Assembly: GCF_014695385.1 (NCBI RefSeq)
Contig: NZ_JACJOD010000021.1
Coordinates: 1-46,516, forward strand
Source of the DNA: Trichocoleus sp. FACHB-46
Lineage (GTDB): Bacteria > Cyanobacteriota > Cyanobacteriia > FACHB-46
DNA length: 46,516 bases
Direction: 5' to 3'
The position numbers and the translations under genes were made by a program. The first letter of the stretch is position 1. Each line of letters starts with the position of its first letter. Shown here piece by piece: positions 1 through 9,486 of this stretch. A model generated the notes under the pieces. That model saw only the letters and a list, made by a program, of their open reading frames with translations, did not search any database and was not told the origin of the DNA.

Positions 1-400
1 GCTTCTTGCTGTTGGCTTTGCTCAGTGGTGGATAAGAGGCTGCTTGGGGCTAGTTCCCCCTTTTTGCTCCTGCTGCATGTTGATGCGCACGGACAACACT
101 CCCATCGACAAAGTGGATGTCCCAGTTAATTTTGCCCTCGGCATCGGCCTCGATCTGCAGGGCTTCGAGCAGTTGCTGCCACAAGCCGATGTGACGCCAG
201 TGGTAGAATCGACCTGAAACTGTTGACCAGTGGCCATAGCGACTGGGTAAGTCTCACCAAGGAGCACCAGTTCTGAGAATCCACAAGATGCCGTTGATGA
301 CGGTTCGATGGTCTTTAGCGGGGCAACCTGTATGAGGCTTTTGTGGTGGAAGCAGGGGCCAAATGCGCTTCCACTGCCGATCGTTTAATTCACCCCGTCG
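1..400 (-). pseudogene. IS5-family transposase remnant
   Basis: On the minus strand one frame reads like the N-terminal half of an IS5-type DDE transposase: a WPLLPPQKP segment, then NGILWILRTGAPW, DLPSRYGHW, and WDIHFVDGSVVRAHQHAAGAK with the first catalytic Asp. Two in-frame stops break it: TGA where the family has Arg after GAPW, and TAG after AAGAKRGN. Both can arise by a C-to-T change (CGA to TGA, CAG to TAG). The 3' part lies beyond the window. A 15-bp direct repeat, CTTTTGTGGTGGAAG, occurs at 338-352 and 407-421 around the N-terminal end and may reflect a rearrangement. It cannot make an intact transposase. Confidence 0.7.
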
Positions 401-425
401 GTTCTTCTTTTGTGGTGGAAGAATC

Positions 426-875
426 ATGGAGGCTAATCAGTATTCCTGCACTATTTCTATTCTGCCAAAGGGTTTTAAAACACGCCCTAGGATATTCGAC
501 AGTTCTCAATTTCTTCAGCCAACCGAAGGGGAGCCTATTCGCTCGGTTGTTACGGAATCTAAAGATGCTGTCGTCGTTGCCTGGTACGTCAAGCCAGGAC
601 AAACGATTCTCCCTCACGTCCATTCCTATGGCCAAGATACCTGGACAATTTTATCTGGGAAGGGAGAATATTATCTAGATCAAGTAGGCACAACACAACC
701 CATCATTGCAGGGGATATAGTCGTTGCTTTTATGGGGTGTTTGCATGGAGTCATTAATAATGGTGAGGAGCCATTAGTTTTTATTTCAGTTGTGTCCCCA
801 AGCGACGCCGGATATCATCTGGTCTCATTAAGTGAAAAGCCTGATCAAAATACTGCAATCGCTTGGGACTGTTGA
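426..875 (+). CDS. Small cupin-domain protein
   Basis: A 149-residue protein with one cupin beta-barrel. Motif 1 is seen as PGQTILPHVHSYGQDTW with the HxH metal pair, although the usual Glu is not in its normal place. Motif 2 is GDIVVAFMGCLHGVINN with the third His. A metal-binding sugar, hormone or small-acid binding or modifying role is typical of the family, but no substrate can be named. I chose the ATG at 426 because a GGTGGAAG stretch lies just upstream and the cupin fold starts soon after; an upstream in-frame ATG at 363 would run into the IS remnant. No operon partner is visible. Confidence 0.8.
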   Translation: MEANQYSCTISILPKGFKTRPRIFDSSQFLQPTEGEPIRSVVTESKDAVVVAWYVKPGQTILPHVHSYGQDTWTILSGKGEYYLDQVGTTQPIIAGDIVVAFMGCLHGVINNGEEPLVFISVVSPSDAGYHLVSLSEKPDQNTAIAWDC

Positions 876-1058
876 GAGTTAGCGCTCACAGTTTCAGACG
901 CACGGCTTTAACTCAGATGAGTAACGCGGTATCCCGCTGCGGGTGATTAAGAGATATCCCGGCATCGAAGCTTGCAGGCAGTTCAACGTTATCTAGAGGT
1001 GTCAGAGCTGCAATTCGAGGGGGCGATCGCTAGTGGCTCAGTTCTGACTCGCTGACCG

Positions 1059-1229
1059 CTACTTGCCTTGTTGCTCGTTGCAACAACCACAAAAGGGGTG
1101 ATGTAACTCATTTTCTTGCTTAAGGGCTTGAAATCGGCTCACAAGACCGCGAATTTGACCTAGCAAGTCCTTGAGTCTTGCGATTGTTTCAGCTTGTTGC
1201 GCTAATAGCTTCTCTATTTCATCTTCCAC
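1059..1229 (-). CDS. 56-aa coiled-coil protein with CGCC tail
   Basis: A GTG-started 56-residue frame. The first 40 residues form a heptad-like amphipathic helix (EIEKLLAQQAETIARLKDLL, then QIRGLVSRFQALKQENE), followed by HHPFCGCCNEQQGK with three closely spaced Cys and two His. GGACGG lies 5 bases before the GTG. The composition is clearly protein-like and the frame is closed at both ends. It sits downstream of the broken response regulator on the same strand. The fold suggests a dimerising helix with a small metal or redox tip, but I recognise no family. No ATG start exists, so this is a moderate call. Confidence 0.45.
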   Translation of the reverse strand: MEDEIEKLLAQQAETIARLKDLLGQIRGLVSRFQALKQENELHHPFCGCCNEQQGK

Positions 1230-1371
1230 TTTTACCGTCCAACGAGTTTAGTTGTTAGCAAGCTTAAAGATGTTCGGTTGGTCTATTCTCTGTCTAAATA
1301 AAGAGAATATGGTAAGTTTATTCGTTTTCGATGCCTGTTCGGTGTTGGGGCTGACATCGCGACTTCAACAA

Positions 1372-2160
1372 TTAACCAAGTCGATAGCCAAACCCTCGGA
1401 CTGTGAGGATGTATTGAGGGCTGCTAGGGTCAGCCTCTATTTTTTCTCTCAACCAACGAATATGGACATCCACGGTTTTGGAATCTCCCATGAAGTCCAA
1501 CCCCCAAACCTGCTCCAGTAAATCCTCGCGCGATCGGACTCGACCTGGATGCTTCATGAATATCTCCAAAAGCCCAAACTCTTTCGGGGAGAGTGGGACT
1601 TCTTTCCCTCGTAGCGTGACCCGACACTGCTGACGGTCTAGAGCTAGGTCTTGAAATCTTAGGACTTGTTCTTTGGGTTTAACGACAAAATCCTGATAAT
1701 TACGCAGCAAAACTCGACACCGGGCAATGAGTTCCCTGAGACTAAAGGGCTTGGTCAAATAATCGTCAGCCCCCACTTCTAATCCCACGACAATATCAGC
1801 TTCTGCCGTTCTCGCACTGAGGATGAGAATTGGCGTCGAATGGCTCTGCTGGCGAATGAAACGACACACATCCAATCCACTAATGAACGGTAGCATGAGG
1901 TCCAGAATAATAAGATCGAATGGTTCGTCTCCTTCCCGTCGTTTAGGTGTAGCGTACTGAAGCTATTCGAGAGCTTCCCGACCATCTTCTACTGCTACGA
2001 CTTGAAATCCTTCTGCTTCCAAGGCCAGAGCGACTGTGTCCCGAATGGCTCCTTCATCTTCAACCAACAGAATCCTAGAGTGCTGAGGGAGCTGTGAAAG
2101 GACAAGAGCTTCGGGTGAATGCATAAAAGCGGTGGAGTTGAAATGAAGTCGTTGGCTCAA
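1372..2160 (-). pseudogene. sphR: SphR/PhoB-type response regulator with in-frame TAG
   Basis: An OmpR/PhoB-family regulator of about 262 codons. The receiver domain starts RILLVEDEGAIRDTV and has the phospho-acceptor Asp in LIILDLMLP and Lys in DDYLTKPFS. The C-terminal winged helix includes LSPKEFGLLEIF, RSREDLLEQVWG, SKTVDVHIRWLREK and TVRGFGYRLG. A single TAG at 1963-1965 splits the receiver; the frame is identical on both sides and all downstream motifs remain. CAG-to-TAG (Gln) is the simplest cause. Neighbouring PHO boxes, phosphatases and pst genes argue for SphR, the phosphate-starvation activator. No sensor kinase is in the window. Without suppression only a short receiver fragment would be made. 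The start could also be the ATG at 2124. Confidence 0.75.
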
Positions 2161-2711
2161 GCCAGGTAGTGAGAGAGCAGAAACCTAGGATGAGTCGTCA
2201 GCCTAGCTAAGTGAGTGAAAGAGTGAAATCCTTCTTCAGTTGCTTTTGGAGCCAGAGGGCTAACCATACAATAGTGGCAATGAGCAGTAACTAGGAGGGC
2301 AGAGTCAGTTAAATCGTTTGTTTTTTCATCGTGCAACCATCTATTGGTGGTTGGTTCTGCAAGCTGGGAAGCTGTTAGGTGTCGTGTGACAACCAAGTTC
2401 TGGAAGGTAAGCGATCGCCCTACTAGTAGTTTTACTTCCTTTGAGTTAAAGAGCTGTTCCAGTATCTTCCCAAATCCGCAAGCAATGGTTTACCTGGAAG
2501 GCAACAGCTGTTTAACTCAGCGTCACAGAAGGTGAAAACCACGCTCCGTGGAAGCAAGCCTAGTAGCAGCGAATGACAATAAACTGACATCATCAATCGC
2601 GTAAACAGTGATCTAAGAGCGATCGCGCTAACCGAGAAACGGGATGCACTACAAGTTTGATGCAGAATTACAAACGCAGCTAATCTAAAGCGATTTCAAG
2701 AATTGCGTTGT
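2161..2711. other. Gap without recognised gene
   Basis: About 550 bases with scattered short frames in every phase, none resembling a protein. Two HIP1-like GCGATCGC octamers are present (near 2410 and 2620). It may hold the promoter of the broken sphR gene, but I see no clear motif. Confidence 0.4.
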
Positions 2712-2951
2712 TTAGAGTGACAGAGTTGTGCTTGAAAGAGAATCGCCGCTCTGAACTGACTCCCCTCCTTCTACAATGGCCAGTAACTCCAGTGCCCTCT
2801 TAACCTCAGCTTTCTTGGATTTCTCAGAAGTGTCAGTCTCGCTAGAAGACAAAGATTCTTCAACTATCCTGGCTGCTTTTTCGGCGGCCTGAAACAAAGC
2901 TAGTTTATAAGCTTCTTTTGCTTTGCCGCTTGTGGGTCCTTGAGCTGACAT
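2712..2951 (-). CDS. Small Ala/Lys/Ser-rich hypothetical protein
   Basis: A 79-residue frame starting MSAQGPTSGKAKEAYKLALFQ. It has two predicted helices (KAKEAYKLALFQAAEKAARI and KAEVKRALELLAIVEGG) around a Ser/Thr/Glu-rich linker, and a polar Ser-rich tail. The amphipathic helical pattern suggests a real small protein, yet I recognise no family and see no strong ribosome binding site. It is transcribed away from the phosphatase gene across a long AT-rich spacer. Confidence 0.45.
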   Translation of the reverse strand: MSAQGPTSGKAKEAYKLALFQAAEKAARIVEESLSSSETDTSEKSKKAEVKRALELLAIVEGGESVQSGDSLSSTTLSL

Positions 2952-3589
2952 ATCGTGACCTAACGTAAGTAAGTTGAGCCTGCTCTACCATCGTAAGTCT
3001 AAGCGCTCGTTTTGAGGGAGGCACAGCATTAAAGCTGACCTTCATCCCTTTTTAAGGGGCTTCTAATTTTTGTTAATTATAAGAAAATTTTTTAGTAAAA
3101 CAATAGCATATTGATCTATTTCTGGGTATATAAATTTACTTATTTTTGAGCAATACACTTAGTATTTATCTGCTCAAATCATATGTTTTTATAGAATAAT
3201 AATGACAAATCTTTTAACGTATTTGAAAGGCTCAGTGCATTACTTATTTCTAGCTAAGAAATAGTCTTGAAGATATTTGTATAAAAATCAATACGTCTAC
3301 ATTTTGATGGATTTCAGCTCGTCATTGCAGATTCGAACTGATTGTTCCTCCATTGATATAGATTTAGAAACATTGCGCTAGTCCTAGCCTTAATTCATCA
3401 CTACTTAAATCGCGCTTAAAAGCTTCTTAATTTCTGAGTGTCAATTTTTGCATGGGGCTTATTTCTCAGGGTAGGCACCTATCAAATCAAAGTTGCGATT
3501 GGAATTCCTCTAACTCTAAGTAAAAAATCATTTTTATTTTTTAGAGGCACTCTCGTTTTTTACTCTAATCACGGATCACGGAAATTTGT
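2952..3589. other. AT-rich 638-bp upstream region of the phosphatase gene
   Basis: The region separates the minus-strand small ORF from the plus-strand phosphatase gene. It is much more AT-rich than its flanks. The only recognised element is the PHO box listed separately. I see no RNA gene or further ORF. Confidence 0.5.
3404..3433 (+). promoter_or_regulatory. PHO box (three 8-bp repeats, 11-bp period)
   Basis: Three direct repeats CTTAAATC, CTTAAAAG and CTTAATTT are separated by exactly 3 bases (gcg, ctt). Cyanobacterial SphR-bound PHO boxes are described as 8-bp CTTAACCT-like repeats with 3-bp spacers, which this fits. It lies about 157 bp before the alkaline phosphatase start, so SphR-activated expression under phosphate limitation is the likely reading. 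Confidence 0.65.
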
Positions 3590-5869
3590 ATGGCTAAGAA
3601 CGTCATTATCATGATTGGTGATGGGATGGGTTGGGAACCTGCTCGCGCTGCGGCGATCGCGAAGCAAATTCAACAAGGACAAATTGGCACTAAGCTAAGT
3701 GATTTTTATACAGAAGGTAAGGGTGAGGGGCTCAGCTTTCAAGGGCTGAAGAATTATGCCATTGCGACAACTTACGGCACGACTATTTCCAACCAGGAAG
3801 GCGTTTACAGTACCGGAAATTCTGCCCGGCTGAACAGTGAAGAGCTTTTAAGAGATCCGATTCCACCAGCTTCTGACAGTCCACTAACCGGTTCTACCCC
3901 GATTCGCCCTGGATTCGAATTCAAGCCAGCCTTCAATCCAGGCACTCGCTCTTCGGGTGGGGCAACAGTAGAGGCAGGAGTCGTGGGTAACTTAGTGGGC
4001 TATGACCCAGAACGGGGTGGTGAGCTTCCCTGGACGCCAGGGAGCGATCCAGAGTACATCAAGTACAGCTATCCCGATTCTGCTAATACAGCTACAACTC
4101 TTTACACGGGGGTTAAGAGCTACAACAACGCGGTGGGCGTTGATATTTTCGAACAACCTCTAGAAACAATTCTGGCAACGGCCAACACACTCGGTAAGTC
4201 TACCGGTCTCGTCTCTTCTGTACCCATTGATCATGCTACGCCTGGGGCTGCTGCTGCTAATGTCAACCGTCGTAGTAAGTACGACGATGAGTTCCCAGGG
4301 CTAGATAACATCTTGCAGCAAGAACTGCGGGTGTACCAACCCACCGTTCTGCTCGGAGGAGGACATCCCCTATCTAGCGTAGACAAAGCTGCTCTGCCGG
4401 AGGGGGTTGAGCCTGATTTTACGTTCATTACTGAGTCAACTTATCAAGAGCTGAGCAACAATCCTAACAGCAACCTTTATGGCTATAACTTCTTAGAACG
4501 AGGAACGAATGCTGCCCAAACGTTGCTAGAAACTGCCGCAGAAATTGATCCCGACGCTGGAGAGCGGCTTTTGGGTTTATATGGAGCCCGAGGACAAAAT
4601 GGGAACTTACCTGTTCCCAGTGCCAATGGGGATTATGGTTTCACAGGTTTAGACCAATTCTCGCTGTTTGCTTCGACCTCTGGAGATGAGAAGGATCAAA
4701 TTCCAGAACCCGATATTGAGCGTCCGCTTGCGCCCGGTGAAACAGAGGAACAATTCATTGCAACTGAGCGCAATGAGAACCCAACGCTGAGCGATCTCAG
4801 CACTGCGGCTCTGGAAGTTTTAGAAGAGGATCAAGATGGGTTCTGGTTGATGGTCGAAGGAGGCGACATCGACTGGAGCTTACACGATGACAACTTGGAC
4901 AATCTCATTGGCACAACCCTGGAGTTTGACCGAGCTGTTAGTAATGTAGTTGACTGGATCGGAGACAACGGCGGCTTCGAAGAAAACCTTTTGATTGTCA
5001 CCGCTGACCACGACCATTACCTGACCCTGAATGAAAACTTTCCTGAACTCTTGCAAGCAAAGGGTGCAGAAGCCTTAACGTATGAGGAGCATACGCCTGA
5101 ATCAGCCGGGCATTATTTCGGCTCTGACCCTAACATTAAATATGGTTGGGGATCCCACACGAACCGTCCCGTCCCGGTCTACTACCAAGGTGATGGCTCT
5201 GAAGTCCTTGATAGTCTAGTGAGGCAGGGTTATCAAGCTTATGGAGAACAGGTTCCAGGAATTGAAGGGCTTGTTGATCAAGTTCACATCTATCAAACCA
5301 TGTATGCGGCGATTACTGAAGGAGCGGCCCCACTTCCTGCCCCTCCCATTCCCCAAGAGCAAGCCGAAGCTCTGCCAGCGCGTACCCCCCGATTTGCCAG
5401 AGCGGGTGGGGATGTCCTCGATATTGCCACTGATGAAATTGTGTTTGGTGGCAATGGCGCTGACTTGCTCGATGCGTCCGCAGGACAAGGAAGCAATCGA
5501 GTTTATGGCCGCAATGGTAATGACATCCTGATTGGCGGCTTTAACGATCGCCTCGCTGGAGACAACGGAGACGATATTTTGTTTGCTGGAACAGGCGGCA
5601 ATACCTTGATTGGCGGTGAGGGTAGAGATCAGTTCTGGATCGCTTTTGGTAGCCTACCTAATTCTGGCAATCTGATTCGCGACTTTAGAGCAGGAACCGA
5701 TGTCATTGGCATCTCTGGTCTATCTGGCGTGTCTGAGTTTGAAGACTTATCTCTCATCCAAACTGGTGCTGATACCCGGATTGTGGTCAGCGATTTCCCC
5801 TTGGCTGTTGCAGTTCTCACAGGAGTTCAAGCTAATACTCTGGCAAGTGAGAGTTTTGTCTTTGCCTAG
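3590..5869 (+). CDS. RTX-tailed alkaline phosphatase (PhoA family)
   Basis: A 759-residue phosphomonoesterase of the PhoA superfamily. The metal-binding IGDGMG is at residues 10-14, and the catalytic Ser164 lies in YPDSANTATTLYTGVK. Further metal ligands occur in VEGGDIDWSLHDDN, VTADHDHYL and WGSHTNRPVPVYY. Residues about 615-700 carry hemolysin-type calcium-binding repeats (GGNGADLLDA, GRNGNDILIGG, GDNGDDILFAG, GGEGRDQFW). There is no N-terminal signal peptide: the fold begins at residue 3. RTX repeats without a signal peptide indicate type I secretion. It would release phosphate from organic esters outside the cell. It is preceded by a PHO box, followed by a strong hairpin, and ends in TAG. 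Confidence 0.9.
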   Translation: MAKNVIIMIGDGMGWEPARAAAIAKQIQQGQIGTKLSDFYTEGKGEGLSFQGLKNYAIATTYGTTISNQEGVYSTGNSARLNSEELLRDPIPPASDSPLTGSTPIRPGFEFKPAFNPGTRSSGGATVEAGVVGNLVGYDPERGGELPWTPGSDPEYIKYSYPDSANTATTLYTGVKSYNNAVGVDIFEQPLETILATANTLGKSTGLVSSVPIDHATPGAAAANVNRRSKYDDEFPGLDNILQQELRVYQPTVLLGGGHPLSSVDKAALPEGVEPDFTFITESTYQELSNNPNSNLYGYNFLERGTNAAQTLLETAAEIDPDAGERLLGLYGARGQNGNLPVPSANGDYGFTGLDQFSLFASTSGDEKDQIPEPDIERPLAPGETEEQFIATERNENPTLSDLSTAALEVLEEDQDGFWLMVEGGDIDWSLHDDNLDNLIGTTLEFDRAVSNVVDWIGDNGGFEENLLIVTADHDHYLTLNENFPELLQAKGAEALTYEEHTPESAGHYFGSDPNIKYGWGSHTNRPVPVYYQGDGSEVLDSLVRQGYQAYGEQVPGIEGLVDQVHIYQTMYAAITEGAAPLPAPPIPQEQAEALPARTPRFARAGGDVLDIATDEIVFGGNGADLLDASAGQGSNRVYGRNGNDILIGGFNDRLAGDNGDDILFAGTGGNTLIGGEGRDQFWIAFGSLPNSGNLIRDFRAGTDVIGISGLSGVSEFEDLSLIQTGADTRIVVSDFPLAVAVLTGVQANTLASESFVFA

Positions 5870-5893
5870 TTCGCCATTGCGAAGATGAATGAG

Positions 5894-5932
5894 TTCAATC
5901 ACCTCATCAGTAATGCTGATGAGGTGATTGAA
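5894..5932 (+). terminator. 17-bp perfect hairpin after the phosphatase gene
   Basis: The arms TTCAATCACCTCATCAG (5894-5910) and its exact complement (5916-5932) enclose the loop TAATG. It lies 25 bases after the phosphatase stop. No long T-run follows, so it could be a terminator or an mRNA-stabilising 3' structure. Confidence 0.55.
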
Positions 5933-6058
5933 CCGTGAATTGCGGTTGGCTCAGCCTCAAAAGCCATCAATATTTGAATCGACGAGAGCGGTGAATTAAT
6001 GCTCTAATTTCGTTTCTAACACCTCAGGATAAGGCAGTCCGCGTTAATTAGGATAACT

Positions 6059-8524
6059 ATGGCTCCTCAAAATATTGTCATTTCACTAGATGGCGCAACG
6101 TTCTCCATTCTTAAGAACTATGTGGAGACAGAACAACTCAATCCCAATACAGGGCTTGGTCTGATTGCTAGAGAAGGTGTATTTGTTCCTAGCACTGTCG
6201 TGACACCTTCCTTGACAGCACCGAGTCATATTGCGATCGCAACGGGCTCAAGTGCTGCTCGAAATGATATTAATGCCAACTCCTTCCATCTTATTAAAAG
6301 CCCCTTCAACACCAATATCAGCGGCTTCGGTGCTCCTATCGGTGGCTATGATGGGTTGCACCCAGATGGAGCACACGAGGATGAAACTTTGACTGCTGAG
6401 CCCTTGTGGGTAAAGCTACGAGAAGCGGGTAAGAAAGTAGTTGCAGCGACATTCCCTGGTGCCGATGGAGCCACTATCCGCTTACCAGGAGTTGATCCTG
6501 CCCCTATCATCCAGTCCAGCGATATCCGAACGGTGGATTACACGGTCCCATTTGGTGCTTTTGGCGGCCTTGGTGCCAAAGGATTTAGCTTGGATGCAGC
6601 AGACTTCACGGTTGCTCCAGAAGCAGCTGCACAAGAGCTGGCACGGCTAGGGATGGCCTCATTCAGCGATGTCAAAGTTGCTGAGTTAGAAGACATTCCT
6701 GCTCAGGGACGAGGAAGCCTTACTGGAGGTAGCAGCAATGCCTATGACTTGCAAATTGCAGCGATTGATACCACAGACGACCGAGTGGTGAATTACAACC
6801 AAGCAGTTGTCTTCGATGCCAATCGTGGTATTGAACCAATGTCTAACGCCCCCTCAACCGGATCGGCCTTTCTCAATCCCTACAACCAAACGATTCGCCC
6901 ATTCTTCTTTGAGGGCAGTAATAACGTGGTCGGTACCTCCTTTATTCTCACAAATCTGGCTACTGATCTCTCTACAGTTCGCCTCATCCGGACCTCTGCG
7001 AATTACATTCCCCGCCCCGCTGATAATCCAGCAGTGATTGCCGATGTGAACGACATCAATAACACAATTGGATTTTGGCGACCCCAGCCCGACTTCCGCA
7101 TTGCTCAGCGTATCTCACCAGGGCTTGAAACCTTCCCGGATCTCGAATTAGAAGGTGCAGATGAAGCTTTAATTGACACCTTTGTGGAGTACCAGACAGA
7201 TGTCTTGTTGCGAGGCATCCAGCAAAATCCTGATGCCGATTTGGTGTTGGGCTATCTAGAGCAACCCGACGGGGCTCAGCACCAATTCTTGTTGACGGAC
7301 CCCCGCCAAGCCACAGACCCCAGTAACCCTAACTCTATTGGTGGGGGGCAAGATCCGGCTCAGGTTGATCGCTTCCAAGACTATGTTTTGCATGCTTATC
7401 AAGTTGCCAGTGATGCTGTACAGCGTGTGATTGACGCCGTGGGAGTCGATGAAGCTGGGGTGCCAAACAGCAACATCGTGATCACTTCTGACCACGGATT
7501 TGCGCCGTTCTATACTGCCGTCCATATGAATAACATTCTGGCCAACGCTGGGTTTGACTTGAATCAGGTCCGAGCAGTGACCAGTGGACCAGCGGTGAAC
7601 ATTTACATTAACCTGAAAGGGCGCGAACCAAACGGTACTGTTGAACCCAGCGAATACCAGGCACTGCAACAACAAGTTGTAAGCACGCTGACAGGCTTGC
7701 AGGATGAAAACTTCATCTATGCCTCAGAGGAAGACTTTGCTCTGTTCGACAAGATCTACCAACGCCCCATCCCTAGTAACCCCACGGCTCAGGATATTAT
7801 CAACGCTACCAGCCAATTCATCGGCCAAGACACGGGCGATGGGTTTGCCCTTCTAAGCTTGGGCTACAACTTCGACGGGTTTCAGCCATCAGTCCAGCGC
7901 AAAGGCGATGAGGTGCCTCCAGGAGAGCAACAACCCATCTTCTCCGTACCCAGCTTTTATGGTGCACATGGGTATGACCCGAATCTTCCAGAGATGCAAG
8001 CCAGCTTTCTGGCAATTGGACCTGATTTTAATGCAAACGCGCTCTCTGACCTTGAAAGAGTTCGCAGCATTGATATTGCGCCCACAATTCTTGATTTGCT
8101 GGATGTAGAACCAGCGCCGACGGTAGAAGGGACATCAATCTTTAAACAAACAGGCTCGAATGATTTTGAAACAGCCCTTGAACGACTGGAAGATTATGTT
8201 CTGGGCATCGTCGATGATAATCCGCTGCTATTATCAGGCGTGAGAGATGAGATTATTGATACCTTTAATTTCCTAGGAGAGATTGATCCGACTGCCATAG
8301 AAAATATTCTCAACTTGGATGGCGATCGCCTCCTCAATGTTGTTGATGATTGGATCACTCTTGATCAAGTCATCAATGTTGCTAATCTCGCCACTTCCTT
8401 AGGACAAGGCAGCCTCCTCTTGGGTGAAGAGGCTATCAATGCAATCTCTGGCATCAGTGACCTGGAAGCCTCCACTGCGATTGAAGGGATGAATGCAAGA
8501 ACCTCAAACTTTACCTTGGCTTAA
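6059..8524 (+). CDS. Alkaline-phosphatase-superfamily hydrolase (NPP/phosphodiesterase-like)
   Basis: An 821-residue member of the type I phosphodiesterase/nucleotide pyrophosphatase branch. Visible metal sites are D11 in VISLDGATF, the presumed nucleophile T53 in TPSLTAPSHIAIATG, LEQPDGAQHQF (Asp and His), ITSDHGFAPF and YGAHGYDP. This is the full two-metal set expected for the superfamily. There is no N-terminal signal peptide and no clear RTX repeat; the last 130 residues are an Asp/Leu-rich tail that may serve for export. It follows the RTX phosphatase on the same strand after a hairpin, so the pair probably releases phosphate from mono- and diesters. No convincing PHO box of its own was found. 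The exact substrate is unknown. Confidence 0.85.
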   Translation: MAPQNIVISLDGATFSILKNYVETEQLNPNTGLGLIAREGVFVPSTVVTPSLTAPSHIAIATGSSAARNDINANSFHLIKSPFNTNISGFGAPIGGYDGLHPDGAHEDETLTAEPLWVKLREAGKKVVAATFPGADGATIRLPGVDPAPIIQSSDIRTVDYTVPFGAFGGLGAKGFSLDAADFTVAPEAAAQELARLGMASFSDVKVAELEDIPAQGRGSLTGGSSNAYDLQIAAIDTTDDRVVNYNQAVVFDANRGIEPMSNAPSTGSAFLNPYNQTIRPFFFEGSNNVVGTSFILTNLATDLSTVRLIRTSANYIPRPADNPAVIADVNDINNTIGFWRPQPDFRIAQRISPGLETFPDLELEGADEALIDTFVEYQTDVLLRGIQQNPDADLVLGYLEQPDGAQHQFLLTDPRQATDPSNPNSIGGGQDPAQVDRFQDYVLHAYQVASDAVQRVIDAVGVDEAGVPNSNIVITSDHGFAPFYTAVHMNNILANAGFDLNQVRAVTSGPAVNIYINLKGREPNGTVEPSEYQALQQQVVSTLTGLQDENFIYASEEDFALFDKIYQRPIPSNPTAQDIINATSQFIGQDTGDGFALLSLGYNFDGFQPSVQRKGDEVPPGEQQPIFSVPSFYGAHGYDPNLPEMQASFLAIGPDFNANALSDLERVRSIDIAPTILDLLDVEPAPTVEGTSIFKQTGSNDFETALERLEDYVLGIVDDNPLLLSGVRDEIIDTFNFLGEIDPTAIENILNLDGDRLLNVVDDWITLDQVINVANLATSLGQGSLLLGEEAINAISGISDLEASTAIEGMNARTSNFTLA

Positions 8525-8541
8525 TTAGATTTTGGGTGGTG

Positions 8542-8617
8542 TTCTAGATCTGTTGGTAACTTTTCAGAAGCCAATACCCTAGATTAGTTTCGAGCATGGT
8601 GAGCCACAGGTCTAGAA
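8542..8617. terminator. Possible long-loop hairpin between convergent genes
   Basis: TTCTAGATCTG at 8542-8552 can pair with CAGGTCTAGAA at 8607-8617 (11 bp with one G-T wobble) across a 54-base loop. It lies exactly between the convergent phosphodiesterase and pstB genes, where a bidirectional terminator would be expected. The long loop makes this weak. Confidence 0.3.
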
Positions 8618-8631
8618 TACTAACAACTTGT

Positions 8632-9483
8632 TTAGCCAAATCGTCCTTCAATATAGTCACGGGTGCTAGGATGGCTGGCCTCCATGAAGATCCTTGCAGT
8701 AGGACCAAACTCTACTAGACGACCGATACGTGTTTCATCTGTCGTAAAGAATGCAGTGGAGTTGGAAATACGTGAGGCTTGCTGCATATTGTGAGTGACA
8801 ATCACAATCGTTAAGTGCTGGCGCAAACTGCTGATCAATTCCTCGATCTTCATTGTGGCGATCGGATCGAGGGCGGAGCAAGGTTCATCCATCAGCAAAA
8901 TTTTTGGCTGTACTGCTAAGGCTCTAGCAATACAAAGCCGCTGTTGCTGACCACCAGATAATCCTAAAGCGGATTTGTTGAGATTATCTTTGACCTCATC
9001 CCAGAGAGCCGCCCCTCGTAAAGCACCTTCAACAATTTCATCTAGCTTATCTCTGGAGGGTCGTCCCAGCAATTTCACGCCATAAGCTACATTTTCACAG
9101 ATGCTCATGGTGAAAGGGTTGGGTTTTTGAAAGACCATGCCAATTTGCCGTCGTAGCTGGTTCAAATTGACACGAGAATGATAGATGTTTTGGCCAAAAA
9201 ATTCGACACGACCTTTGACCTGAACTTTTCCTTCCAACTCAGCAATGCGATTCAACGCCTTAATAAAGGTTGATTTGCCACATCCGGAAGGGCCAATGAT
9301 TGCTGTCACCTGTCTTGGAGGAATTGCGATCGTCACATCCTCCAAAACTTTATGATTGCCGTAAGCGAAGGTGAGACCAACCACATCAAAAGCAGGAATC
9401 AAAGGTTGTAGAACATTTTGAGAGGTAGGAAGGGTTTGGTGAGTGCTAGCATCTAGTGCAGGTTCAGGGAGATCAAACGACAT
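8632..9483 (-). CDS. pstB: Phosphate ABC transporter ATPase PstB
   Basis: A 283-residue ABC ATPase. Walker A is GPSGCGKST, the Q-loop region VFQKPNPF, the signature LSGGQQQR, Walker B ILLMDEPCSALDP and the switch His is in IVTHNMQQASR. VFQKPNPFTMSI and the DEPCSALDP/THNMQQA block are typical of PstB. An N-terminal extension of about 30 residues precedes the domain. It drives phosphate import through PstC/PstA at the inner membrane. It is the last gene of the operon, 3 bases after pstA. Confidence 0.96.
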   Translation of the reverse strand: MSFDLPEPALDASTHQTLPTSQNVLQPLIPAFDVVGLTFAYGNHKVLEDVTIAIPPRQVTAIIGPSGCGKSTFIKALNRIAELEGKVQVKGRVEFFGQNIYHSRVNLNQLRRQIGMVFQKPNPFTMSICENVAYGVKLLGRPSRDKLDEIVEGALRGAALWDEVKDNLNKSALGLSGGQQQRLCIARALAVQPKILLMDEPCSALDPIATMKIEELISSLRQHLTIVIVTHNMQQASRISNSTAFFTTDETRIGRLVEFGPTARIFMEASHPSTRDYIEGRFG

Positions 9484-9486
9484 AAT

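Noticed and set aside
343-678. 111-aa plus-strand frame over the cupin gene
   Set aside because: Out-of-frame shadow of the cupin coding sequence.
2157-2396. 79-aa minus-strand frame just upstream of sphR
   Set aside because: Composition (His/Leu/Thr-rich, no pattern) and lack of a ribosome site suggest a chance frame.
7256-7675. 139-aa minus-strand frame inside the second phosphatase gene
   Set aside because: Antisense shadow of a strong coding region with all catalytic motifs on the plus strand.
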